A stretch of DNA of 64,000 nucleotides. It comes from Methanosphaerula subterraneus (GTDB taxonomy: Archaea > Halobacteriota > Methanomicrobia > Methanomicrobiales > Methanospirillaceae). The notes under the pieces are model-generated. The model saw only the letters and a list, made by a program, of their open reading frames with translations. It was not told the DNA's origin and did no database searches. The position numbers were made by a program, and so were the translations under genes. This document shows positions 1 to 8,001 of this stretch, one piece after another. The DNA lies in NCBI RefSeq assembly GCF_052055875.1, contig NZ_CP170508.1:248001-312000 (forward strand). The letters are read 5' to 3'. Position 1 is the first letter of the stretch; every line of letters begins with the position of its first letter.

Positions 1-668
1 TCACGGTGAAAGGAATGGACCTCCTCCGGGAGGCCGAGGTACTGATCTATGCCGGTTCCCTGGTGAACCCTGCCCTGGTCAGTGCGAGCGGGGCTGCGGT
101 GAAACTGGACAGCTGGGGGATGAGCCTCGCCGAGCTGGTCGAGGCGATGGTCTCGGGGGTCCGGGACGGCAAGAAGGTCGTGCGGCTGCACAGCGGGGAT
201 CCATCCCTGTATGGGGCCATCGTTGAACAGATCCGTGCGCTCGAAGAACAGGGAGTTTCGGTTGAGATCGTACCGGGTGTCTCCTCGATGTTCGGTGCCG
301 CGGCTGCCCTCGGGACGCAGCTGACCCTCCGGGGGATATCGGATTCGCTGATCGTCACCAGGCCGGCAGGGGCCACTCTCGAAGAGGACCAGATCACTGC
401 CCTCTCTGCACATGGGACGACCCTGGTCGTCTTTCTCGGCACTGAACACCTCGAGGAGGTGCTCGCCAAGCTCGACCGGCCGGAGAACACCCCGGTGGCG
501 GTGGTCTATCATGCGACCTGGCCGGACCAGATCATTGTCCGTGGGACGATTCGGGATATTGCTGGGAAAGCCAGGGAGGCCGGGATCACAAAGACTGCGC
601 TGATCCTGATCGGCGGGGTCGTGGACCCCGAGCAGACCGGGTACCAGCACTCGGTCCTGTACTCATGA
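1..668 (+). CDS. cbiF: Cobalt-precorrin-4 C11-methyltransferase CbiF (5' end cut by window)
   Basis: Transfers a methyl group from S-adenosylmethionine to C-11 of cobalt-precorrin-4 in the anaerobic cobalamin pathway; cytosolic. The visible protein carries the CbiF/CobM signature: a YAGSLVNP segment, LHSGDPSLYGA, the VEIVPGVSSMFGAAAALG region and a C-terminal VVYHATWPDQ. The first bases read in frame as T-V-K-G, the end of the family's conserved N-terminal DLITVKG motif. A GTG at position 6 is therefore not the start, and roughly the first 15-25 residues lie off the window. The stop overlaps the cbiG start by 4 bp, so it is the first visible gene of a cbi operon. Confidence 0.93.
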   Translation, partial: TVKGMDLLREAEVLIYAGSLVNPALVSASGAAVKLDSWGMSLAELVEAMVSGVRDGKKVVRLHSGDPSLYGAIVEQIRALEEQGVSVEIVPGVSSMFGAAAALGTQLTLRGISDSLIVTRPAGATLEEDQITALSAHGTTLVVFLGTEHLEEVLAKLDRPENTPVAVVYHATWPDQIIVRGTIRDIAGKAREAGITKTALILIGGVVDPEQTGYQHSVLYS

Positions 669-1537
669 CCAGTACCGTGGTGATCGCGCTCCCCCGCTTC
701 AACGGGGAGGCGGCGACGATCGCCCGGGTCCTCGACGCAGACCGCCGCGACTACACAAACGGCGTCTTTGCGGAGGTCTGGGGACGATACAGCCGGATCG
801 TAGCGGTGATGTCCGCCGGGATCGTGGTCAGGCAGGTGGCTCCTCTCCTCAAGGATAAATGGCAGGATCCTGCGGTGGTCGTGGTCAGTCCGGATCTCAA
901 GTATGCTGTTCCCCTGGTCGGTGGACATCACGGCGCCAACGACCTGGCAAAGCAACTCGGGGAGGCCGGTCTTCTGCCGGTACTGACGACCGCGACCGAG
1001 TCCCTTGGGCTTCCGTCGGTCGAGGGGATCGCCGCGGCCCGACAGTGTGATGTAGTGAATCGCCCGTCGACCCGGACCGTCAATGCAGCGATCCTTGAAC
1101 GGGACGTCCCGGTCTATCGGATCGACGGACCGGCGATCGTGGTTGCGGGTCCGGCGGTCTCATTCCTGGTCGCTTCAGGTGAGTACGTGGTCGGGATCGG
1201 ATGCCGGCGCGGGGTCACGGCTCAGGAGGTGCAGCAGGGTGTCGAAGATGCCCTGTCAGTGGCAGGGATAGCAATGGATGATGTCCGCTGTTATGCCACC
1301 ACAGTCCAGAAGAGAGACGAGACTGGGCTGGTCGATGGTGTCTTTGCCATGGGCGGCGATCTGATCTTTCTGGACGACCAGACGATCAATGCAGAGTCCC
1401 CGCCGAGCAGTTCCGGGGCTGGCAGGATCGGGCTTGTCGGGGTCGCAGAACCTGCTGCGCTGGCATTATCAACGAAGAGAGAGATGATCTTGAAGAAGAA
1501 GGTGTATGGGAGAGTTACGATTGCCATCGCACGCTGA
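665..1537 (+). CDS. cbiG: Cobalt-precorrin-5A hydrolase CbiG
   Basis: Opens the delta-lactone of cobalt-precorrin-5A and releases the C2 unit as acetaldehyde during corrin ring contraction. The 290-residue protein has the CbiG layout: an N-terminal domain with VVSPDLKYAVPLVGGHHGAN around residues 75-100, a variable linker, and a C-terminal CbiG_C domain starting near VVGIGCRRGVTAQEV (about residue 176) and ending in GLVGVAEPAALALS. The start overlaps cbiF (ATGA-type overlap) and the 3' end overlaps cbiH by about 30 bp, so translational coupling is likely. No missing motif noticed. Confidence 0.93.
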   Translation: MTSTVVIALPRFNGEAATIARVLDADRRDYTNGVFAEVWGRYSRIVAVMSAGIVVRQVAPLLKDKWQDPAVVVVSPDLKYAVPLVGGHHGANDLAKQLGEAGLLPVLTTATESLGLPSVEGIAAARQCDVVNRPSTRTVNAAILERDVPVYRIDGPAIVVAGPAVSFLVASGEYVVGIGCRRGVTAQEVQQGVEDALSVAGIAMDDVRCYATTVQKRDETGLVDGVFAMGGDLIFLDDQTINAESPPSSSGAGRIGLVGVAEPAALALSTKREMILKKKVYGRVTIAIAR

Positions 1538-2303
1538 AGCCAAAGGCAGGCTATTTATCGTCGGGTCCGGACCTGGCGGGATCGAACAGATGACCGGAGA
1601 GGCGGTCTGGGCCATCGCTGCCTCTGACTGTGTCATTGGAAATCAAAGTTACCTGGATGCGCTGCAGCCGCTTCTGGCAGGCAAAGAAGTGATCAGGAGC
1701 TCGATGGGTCAGGAGGTCGAGCGGGCCAAGCGCTCGATCGCTCTTGCCCGGAATCGGACGGTCGCGATGATCAGCGGCGGTGACGCTGGAATCTATGGGA
1801 TGGCCAGCATTGTGCTCGAGGTGCTCGACCACGCTGAAGTCAAGGTGCCGTTCGTGGTGATCCCGGGTGTGACTGCGGCAAATGCAGCTGCAGCGTTGCT
1901 TGGTTCTCCACTCTCCGGTGACTTTGTGACATTGAGTCTGTCAGACCTCCTGACTCCGCTGGAGGTGATAGAACGCCGGCTCTCGCTGGCCTTCCAGATG
2001 GGGGTGCCGGTCGCGCTGTACAATCCAAAGAGTCGGGGCCGTCCGCACAACTTTGCTCAGGCGATGGAGATTGCGGCCCGGTATCGTGCTGTTGAGACTC
2101 CGATCGGTATCGTGCAGAACGCCTACCGGGACGGGGAGCGGGTGCTGGTCACTACGCTCGGAGAAGTCGATACGATCGAGGACCAGGTGGATATGCACTC
2201 GATCGTTATCATTGGAGGAGAGGAGAGCAGGATCTTTTTGAGGGACGATCATGGCGAAGGAATCATCACCCCACGCGGGTACCACAGAAAATACGTATAT
2301 TGA
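1506..2303 (+). CDS. cbiH: Cobalt-precorrin-3B C17-methyltransferase CbiH
   Basis: SAM-dependent methylation at C-17 with ring contraction in the anaerobic corrin pathway. The 265-residue protein shows the family's VGSGPGGIEQMT N-terminal loop, ISGGDAGIYGMA, VIPGVTAANAAAALLG, ALYNPKSRGR, and the C-terminal ITPRGYHRKY tail typical of CbiH/CobJ. The chosen start (position 1506) overlaps cbiG by 32 bp; a start slightly further downstream cannot be excluded because the SAM loop begins only at residue 18. It overlaps cbiC by about 50 bp, which fits a tightly packed operon. Confidence 0.92.
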   Translation: MGELRLPSHAEAKGRLFIVGSGPGGIEQMTGEAVWAIAASDCVIGNQSYLDALQPLLAGKEVIRSSMGQEVERAKRSIALARNRTVAMISGGDAGIYGMASIVLEVLDHAEVKVPFVVIPGVTAANAAAALLGSPLSGDFVTLSLSDLLTPLEVIERRLSLAFQMGVPVALYNPKSRGRPHNFAQAMEIAARYRAVETPIGIVQNAYRDGERVLVTTLGEVDTIEDQVDMHSIVIIGGEESRIFLRDDHGEGIITPRGYHRKYVY

Positions 2304-2904
2304 CCTCGGTGCGGTTACGCCTGAGGCCTTTGCGATATCATCAAAGAGCAGAAAACTGGCCAGATCAGTGATCGGGAACGACTCCGATGAGGACCGGGTT
2401 CGACAGCGATGCTCGGTGGCCGTCGGTGACTTCGGGATGGCGGAACTCCTCCGGTTTCTGCATGACCCGATCCCGGCCGGGGTACAGGCACTGAAAGGGG
2501 GTGCCCCGATCATCACCGATATCAGGATGGTGCAGGTCGGTATCCAGAAGAAGGGGCACCAGAGCGAGGTGATCTGTGCCCTTGACCACGGCCTGACGAC
2601 AGCCCAGGCGAAGGGGATCACCCGGACCTCCGCCGGCTTTCTCGCCCTTCGAGATAAACTCCCCGGTTCCATCGTGGCGATCGGGAACGCCCCTTCAGCG
2701 TTGTTGACACTCTGCGAACTGATCGAACAGGGGATCAGACCTGCGCTGGTGATCGGGGTACCGGTCGGATTTGTGAATGCGGCCGAGTCGAAGGCGCTGC
2801 TCAGAACGGTGGATATCCCTTCGATATCAACAGAGGGTACCCGCGGCGGTACGCCGATCGCGGTCGCAGCAATCAACGAGATCATCACGATCATCAATGA
2901 GTGA
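2251..2904 (+). CDS. cbiC: Cobalt-precorrin-8 methylmutase CbiC
   Basis: Moves the methyl group from C-11 to C-12 to give cobyrinate. Family features are GMAELLRF, a GGAPIITDIRMVQVGI block (about residues 87-102), GNAPSALLTL and GVPVGFVNAAESK; length 217 is normal. One oddity: the segment that in CobH/CbiC usually reads like IHATGD and carries the catalytic histidine reads CSVAVGDF here, so the His appears to be Val. Whether this is a general archaeal variant I cannot tell. The start is inside the end of cbiH and the stop overlaps the cbiD ATG. Confidence 0.9.
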   Translation: MAKESSPHAGTTENTYIDLGAVTPEAFAISSKSRKLARSVIGNDSDEDRVRQRCSVAVGDFGMAELLRFLHDPIPAGVQALKGGAPIITDIRMVQVGIQKKGHQSEVICALDHGLTTAQAKGITRTSAGFLALRDKLPGSIVAIGNAPSALLTLCELIEQGIRPALVIGVPVGFVNAAESKALLRTVDIPSISTEGTRGGTPIAVAAINEIITIINE

Positions 2905-3919
2905 AGAGATCACCGACCCGGTCAGTGGGTTCACCTATCCTGCTGCATGGGTGACCCGGTGCGCCGATCCAGCCGGCCTCAGGGAAGTCTCTGCCGGGTT
3001 TGCGATCCTCACCTCTGCCGGCACGGTTCTGAAGCGTGGATTCACCACCGGGACCACGGCCGCTGCAGCGGCCATGGCCGCTATACTCTCCCTGGACGGG
3101 CCGGTGAATTCTGTGCAGGTCCAGCTCCCATGCGGTCTAACTGCCACGCTGCCGGTTACGACAATCGGAAAAGGTGTTGTTGTCTGCAGGAAATACTCCG
3201 GCGACTATCCATCCGATGTGACGTCCGGTCTTGTGATCCGTGCCGAGGCACTGCCTGCCGATCAGAACAGCCTCTCTGCCGGGGAAGGGATCGGCTGGTA
3301 TACCAGGGGTGCCGCCCGCTGGAAGGTGGGTGCTCCTGCCATCAGCGCCACAGCAGAGGCCTCTATTCTGCAGGCGATCAGGGACGGCGTCGCAGCCCTG
3401 GGTGGGGGCCTGACCGGGGCCGTTGTGACCCTCTCGATCCCGGATGGTGGTGCCGTAGCAACCCGGACCCTGAACCCGCAGCTCGGGATCATCGGCGGGA
3501 TCTCCCTGCTCGGGACCACCGGGCTTGTCGAGCCCTGGGACGATCACCTCACCTCCACCATCATGGACCGGGTCAGTGCAGCAGACCGGGTGGTGCTGAC
3601 CACCGGCAGGATCGGCCTCCGGTATTCCCGGCTCCTCTTTCCTGACCACGAGGTGGTGCTGATCGGCGGCAAGATCAGGGAGGCGCTGGAGGTGGCGCAT
3701 GGTGAAGTGGTCCTCTGCGGGCTTCCGGGGCTGATCCTGAAGTACATCGATCCTTCCATCCTGAATGGAACCGGCTGTGTTACTGTCGAGGAACTGCGAG
3801 CAACTGAAGAATTTGTTCCACGGATGGATGCCGCTCTCAAGCATTTCTCCGATCTCTATCCTGATGTCCGGGTGGTGCTGATAGAACGGGACGGGACCAT
3901 AATCGGAGGAGAGCGATGA
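2897..3919 (+). CDS. cbiD: Cobalt-precorrin-5B C1-methyltransferase CbiD
   Basis: Methylates C-1 of cobalt-precorrin-5B. The ATG at 2897 overlaps the cbiC stop and gives a 340-residue product; the open frame extends 120 bp further upstream but that part is antiparallel coding overlap with cbiC and is not conserved-looking. Motifs seen: KRGFTTGTTAAAAAMAA (family GFTTG-C-AAA, with Thr for the usual Cys), SIPDGGAVATRTLNPQLGIIGGISLLGTTGLVEP, and LPGLILKYIDP. The stop overlaps the cbiE start (ATGA). Cytosolic, part of the same operon. Confidence 0.92.
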   Translation: MSEEITDPVSGFTYPAAWVTRCADPAGLREVSAGFAILTSAGTVLKRGFTTGTTAAAAAMAAILSLDGPVNSVQVQLPCGLTATLPVTTIGKGVVVCRKYSGDYPSDVTSGLVIRAEALPADQNSLSAGEGIGWYTRGAARWKVGAPAISATAEASILQAIRDGVAALGGGLTGAVVTLSIPDGGAVATRTLNPQLGIIGGISLLGTTGLVEPWDDHLTSTIMDRVSAADRVVLTTGRIGLRYSRLLFPDHEVVLIGGKIREALEVAHGEVVLCGLPGLILKYIDPSILNGTGCVTVEELRATEEFVPRMDAALKHFSDLYPDVRVVLIERDGTIIGGER

Positions 3920-4497
3920 AGGTGGTCGGGGTCGGCTGCGGTCCGGGTATGCTGACCCGGGCAGCTGCTGACGCGATCAACCGGGCCGGCAGCATCTACG
4001 GTTCGCCACGAGCGATTGCACTGGCCGCAGAGAGTATCAGGAAAGACTGCCCTGTACATGAGATCGAGGACTACAAGGCATTACGGACGCTCTCTCCAGC
4101 AGCGGTGGTTCTCTCCACAGGCGACCCGATGCTGGCCGGCCTCGGCTATCTCGGCGGCGAGGTGATTCCCGGAATCTCCTCCCTCCAACTGGCTGCAGCC
4201 CGACTCGGTGTCCCGCTGACCCGGGTCGTGATTGTGAATGCGCATGGAAAGGATCATCTTCATGCCATCGACGAGGTGGTCAGTGTGGTGCAGCATGGCA
4301 GGATCGGATTTCTGATCGCAGACCCCGCCTTCTCCATCCCCGCTCTTGCGGAGGCACTGGATGCGGCGTCGATCACCTGCCGGCTGGTCGCCTGTGCTGA
4401 TCTCGGGTATCCGGAGGAGGAGATCTGCAGTGGGGATACGAGCAATCCTCCCTCTGTCAGTTCAGGGCTCTATGTCCTCTTTGCAGGGTTGTTCTGA
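3916..4497 (+). CDS. cbiE: Cobalt-precorrin-7 C5-methyltransferase CbiE
   Basis: Methylates C-5 of the corrin ring; in many organisms it works with, or is fused to, the decarboxylating methyltransferase CbiT. The 193-residue protein is CbiE alone: VGVGCGPGMLT at the N-terminus, LSTGDPMLAGLG, VIPGISSLQLAAARLG and a short C-terminal tail. No cbiT follows; the operon ends here, so cbiT must lie outside the window. The 3' end overlaps the convergent sugar kinase gene by 28 bp. Confidence 0.9.
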   Translation: MKVVGVGCGPGMLTRAAADAINRAGSIYGSPRAIALAAESIRKDCPVHEIEDYKALRTLSPAAVVLSTGDPMLAGLGYLGGEVIPGISSLQLAAARLGVPLTRVVIVNAHGKDHLHAIDEVVSVVQHGRIGFLIADPAFSIPALAEALDAASITCRLVACADLGYPEEEICSGDTSNPPSVSSGLYVLFAGLF

Positions 4498-5450
4498 CCC
4501 GGACATCTGTCCGGCAGAGGGATCTTCTTCACCTGAACCTGCGGTATCAGTGCCATGATATCCTCCTTTCTCCCTAATGCGGTGCCTGACCGCATCGTGG
4601 TTGCGGTCCCGGCAGCCACCGCAGAGACCAGGGCCTCCTGAAGATCCTTTCCTCCGGCGATGGCATAGACAAATCCTGCGACTGCCGAGTCCCCGGCTCC
4701 GATGGTGTTCTTCACCTCGACCTTGGGTGGAATTGCATGGAGGGCCAGATCCTTTGAGACCAGCAGAATCCCATCCGGGCCGAGCGAAGCGAGCACCACC
4801 TTCACCCCTGCTTCGAGCGGCTCCTGTGCTGCTGCGAAGATCTCTTCAAAGGAGTTCAGCGGTCGGTTGACCAGTTCTGAGAGTTCATGGAGATTCGGTT
4901 TGATCGCAAAGGGTTTCCCCTCGATCCCGGCCTTCAGGGCGGCTCCATCCGCATCGAAGAGGGCCCTGCCACCGCGTTCCTGTACGATCTCAATGATCGT
5001 CCTGTAGATCGAAGGTTTGAGGTTGGGAGGCAGGCTTCCTCCTATCGTCAGCAGCCCCGGGTTCCTGAGATTTCGGATCTTACGCAGCAGTGCCATCATT
5101 GCACTGGGTTCGACCTCCGGACCCCTGGAGTTGAGGAGCACCTGCTTATCGATCAGCTGTTCGTGGATCACCAGGTTGGACCGGGTCTCACCGGCGATCC
5201 TGATAAAGTCGCAGCCGATCCCAGCGGTGATCATGCCAGCCTCAAGCTGGTCCCCCCGAAATCCACCGATGAATCCAAAAGCCAGTGTCTCTGCACCAAG
5301 GGTGGTCAGAACCCTTGATACGTCGACTCCTTTGCCTCCCGGGTACCAGTGTTCCTCAATGATCCGGTTTGCGACATCGCAGCGGATCTGGTCAACCTCG
5401 ATCGTCCGGTCAAGAGCCGGGTTCAGTGTCACCGTGTAGATCATTGCCAT
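4470..5450 (-). CDS. PfkB-family sugar (phosphofructo)kinase
   Basis: ATP-dependent kinase of the PfkB/ribokinase fold, closest in look to 1-phosphofructokinase, tagatose-6-phosphate kinase and E. coli Pfk-2. The N-terminus TVTLNPALDRTI and YPGGKGVDVSRVLTTLG form the substrate loop; KPNLHELSEL precedes the C-terminal NTIGAGDSAVAGFVYA motif holding the catalytic Asp and anion hole. 326 residues, normal length. Substrate cannot be assigned from sequence. SD-like GAGGAG lies just before ATG 5450. It follows kup on the same strand, and the pair is the intact copy of a duplicated kup-pfkB unit (see 7408-7926). Confidence 0.85.
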   Translation of the reverse strand: MAMIYTVTLNPALDRTIEVDQIRCDVANRIIEEHWYPGGKGVDVSRVLTTLGAETLAFGFIGGFRGDQLEAGMITAGIGCDFIRIAGETRSNLVIHEQLIDKQVLLNSRGPEVEPSAMMALLRKIRNLRNPGLLTIGGSLPPNLKPSIYRTIIEIVQERGGRALFDADGAALKAGIEGKPFAIKPNLHELSELVNRPLNSFEEIFAAAQEPLEAGVKVVLASLGPDGILLVSKDLALHAIPPKVEVKNTIGAGDSAVAGFVYAIAGGKDLQEALVSAVAAGTATTMRSGTALGRKEDIMALIPQVQVKKIPLPDRCPGQNNPAKRT

Positions 5451-5522
5451 CTCCTCTTCTGCAATGATACGCTACAGGTGAAATAAGAGCCTTTCCGTCA
5501 ATCTTCTATTTTATCCTGGCTC

Positions 5523-7349
5523 TTACATTTCGATCCTGGTGACCACGCCATGGATCTTGTCTGCAGGGAGCTTGTAGAACTGGACGAATGAAGGGGTCAG
5601 ACGCTTGATGATCGCAAAGATCTTCCAGACCAGGTTGCTCGGGACGATATCTTCGATCCCATAGAATATCGTCTTCTCATTGATTCCTGCCTCATTGAAG
5701 AGTTTGACCACATCCACGACCTGGAGATAGCCTATCCTGATTTCGTAGACCCGCAGTCCATCGGCCAGGTTCTTCTTGAACCCCCCTTCGATCCCGAATG
5801 GGTAATCACCGGTCACGATTGAGATGATGATGTTATCCTGGTAGATGATATTGTTCTTAAAGATCGTCATTGCGATGTATGGCGGAATGTTGTGGAAGTC
5901 GCGGGCAAAGAAGAGGGCTGTTCCGCTTATCTTATTCATGGTGTGGTAGACTTCATTGTACTGACGCAGAAACACATGGAGTGGGATTGGTTTTAAGGCT
6001 CTGTACAGGTTCTTCTGCCCCTGCATATAGATCATGATGATCGTAAACGGGACCATCGCAATGATCAGAGACCAGTAGGCACCGCTTGGAATCTTGTGGA
6101 TGTTCGCAACCAGAAATGCCAGATCGACGATTGTCACAAACCCGGCGATCGTCGATTTCAGGTACGACCCCCGCAGGAAAAAGATTGCTGAAATCATGAT
6201 CCCTGTCAACATCATTGTCCCGTTAACAGCGAGACCGTACGCCGCTGCCAGGTTTGACGAAGCCCTGAAGAGTGCCATCACAAACAGGATCGAGAACAAC
6301 AGCAGCCAGTTGATCACATCGATATAGATCTGTGATCTCAGTTCGCTGGAGGTGTAGTCGATCTTCATGATCGGAAGGATATGGGTGCTGATCCCCTGAT
6401 AGACAATCGAGAAGATCCCGCTGATCATCGCCTGTGAGGCGATCACGGTTGCCGCAATACTGAGAAGCAGGAATGGGATGTAGAGCAGATGGGATTGTGC
6501 AAAGACCATATCAAAGAGAATGTTCTTTGCCCCGGGATTATGAAGGATGAACGCTCCCTGCCCCAGGTAATTCAAGATCAGGGCAAAGAAGATGAAATAC
6601 CAGGCTTTCCTGATTGGTTCCCTGCCCAGATGCCCCATATCAGCGTAGAGGGCCTCACCTCCGGTTGCACAGAGGATCACCGACGAGAGGATTAAAAATC
6701 CGGATATTCCATTTCCTGTCAGGAAATGCCAGCCCAGTATCGGGTTGATAGCAAATATAATGGACGGGATCTTGATCAATGAGATGATACCCGTGAGAGT
6801 CAGGGCCGAAAACCAGATGACCATGATCGGTCCGAACGTCCAGGCCACCTTTTCGGTTCCGCGCTTCTGAAATGAGAAGAGGAGAATGGCGATCACGGCC
6901 GCAATCAGGATCAGTGTGTTCTGATCGATCGTTTCGAGCCCGGGGATCAAAACCAGCCCTTCGACAGCACTCAGGATGCTGATCGCAGGGGTGATCACAG
7001 CGTCGCCGATGAAGAGTGAGATCCCGATTACGGTCATCATTGTGACAATGGTGATGGCACGTGCCTTCTTGATCAGGGGGATCAGCAGCTCGCGGAGCAC
7101 AATCGTCCCACCCTCTCCCTTACGCCCGAGGCTCATTGCAAGCCAGGCATACTGGACGGTTATCAACAGGATCAGGGTCCAGATTATCAGCGAGATGATC
7201 CCGAGCACATTCTCAACCGTTGGTCTGGTCAGGAGGAAGACCACTGATAAGGTATAGATCGGGCTTGTACCTATATCCCCAAAGACGAGTCCCATCGCTT
7301 TGATGATTCCACTGACACCCTTCTCGCTGTGACCCTGCTCTTCAGACAT
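5523..7349 (-). CDS. kup: KUP/HAK-family potassium uptake protein, copy 1
   Basis: Membrane K+ transporter, probably K+/H+ symport. 608 residues: GLVFGDIGTSPIYTL near the N-terminus, then about 12 hydrophobic helices up to roughly residue 430, with GGEALYADMGHLG near residue 250, and a cytosolic C-terminal domain. It is paralogous to the gene at 8002-9828 with the same length and a nearly identical last 190 residues. The two differ more in the membrane part, for example the segment around residues 95-110 and 355-410. Upstream DNA also resembles that of copy 2 for about 60 bp. Confidence 0.93.
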   Translation of the reverse strand: MSEEQGHSEKGVSGIIKAMGLVFGDIGTSPIYTLSVVFLLTRPTVENVLGIISLIIWTLILLITVQYAWLAMSLGRKGEGGTIVLRELLIPLIKKARAITIVTMMTVIGISLFIGDAVITPAISILSAVEGLVLIPGLETIDQNTLILIAAVIAILLFSFQKRGTEKVAWTFGPIMVIWFSALTLTGIISLIKIPSIIFAINPILGWHFLTGNGISGFLILSSVILCATGGEALYADMGHLGREPIRKAWYFIFFALILNYLGQGAFILHNPGAKNILFDMVFAQSHLLYIPFLLLSIAATVIASQAMISGIFSIVYQGISTHILPIMKIDYTSSELRSQIYIDVINWLLLFSILFVMALFRASSNLAAAYGLAVNGTMMLTGIMISAIFFLRGSYLKSTIAGFVTIVDLAFLVANIHKIPSGAYWSLIIAMVPFTIIMIYMQGQKNLYRALKPIPLHVFLRQYNEVYHTMNKISGTALFFARDFHNIPPYIAMTIFKNNIIYQDNIIISIVTGDYPFGIEGGFKKNLADGLRVYEIRIGYLQVVDVVKLFNEAGINEKTIFYGIEDIVPSNLVWKIFAIIKRLTPSFVQFYKLPADKIHGVVTRIEM

Positions 7350-7407
7350 ATGGTGTTATCCTCCGGCGATCTCCAACTTTTGGGGGTTTGGGGCTCTTCG
7401 GTAATTT

Positions 7408-7926
7408 TTGCGACTGTCGAGTCCCCGGCTTCGATGGTGTTCTTCACCTCGACCTTTGGTGGTAGTGCAGGATGGGCCTGATTGTATGAGACCAGCAGGA
7501 TCTCATCCGGGTCGAGCGAGGCGAGCACCACCCTCGACCCGGGCCTTCAGGGCTGCTCCATCCGCATCGAAGAGGGCCCTGCCACCGTGTTCCTGTACGA
7601 TCTCTATGATCGTCCCCATCTTATCAATCATCTGTCCAGGGATCACCGGGTTGAACCGGATCTCACTGGCGATCCAGGTAAAGTCGCAGCCGATCCCAGC
7701 GGTGACCATCCAGTCTTGAGCTGGTCTCTCCGAAATCCACAGATGAATCCTGGGGTCTATGTCTCTGTACCGAGATGGGTCATCGCTCTCGAAACGTCGA
7801 CCCCTTTGCCTCCCTGGTACCAGTGTTCCTCAATGATCCGGTTTGCGACATCCGGCGGCGTATCTCATCGACTTCGATCGTCCGGTCAAGGGCTGGATAA
7901 CGTGTCTCCGTGCAGATCATTGCCAT
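7408..7926 (-). pseudogene. Decayed second copy of the PfkB kinase gene
   Basis: This stretch between the two kup genes is a degraded copy of the kinase gene at 4470-5450. Recognisable blocks are the start (ATG at 7926, then ALDRTIEVD), AGIGCDFTWIASEIRFN, IIEIVQEHGGRALFDADGAALKA, and VVLASLDPDEILLVS with PPKVEVKNTIEAGDS. Against the intact gene I see two internal deletions, roughly 125 bp (matching 4806-4930) and 135 bp (matching 5005-5143), several frameshifts, and loss of everything after GAGDS, about 200 bp of C-terminal coding. Similarity also continues through the spacer into the kup 3' end. No functional kinase can be made. Confidence 0.88.
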
Positions 7927-8001
7927 TCCATGTTCTGCAATGATACGCTACTGGGAGAATTAGAGCCTTTCGTCCATGCTCTTCCTATCCTGGCAGGCTC
8001 C

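Noticed and set aside
3137..3844. Long - strand frame opposite cbiD
   Set aside because: Entirely antisense to a conserved gene; composition reflects the GC-rich opposite strand.
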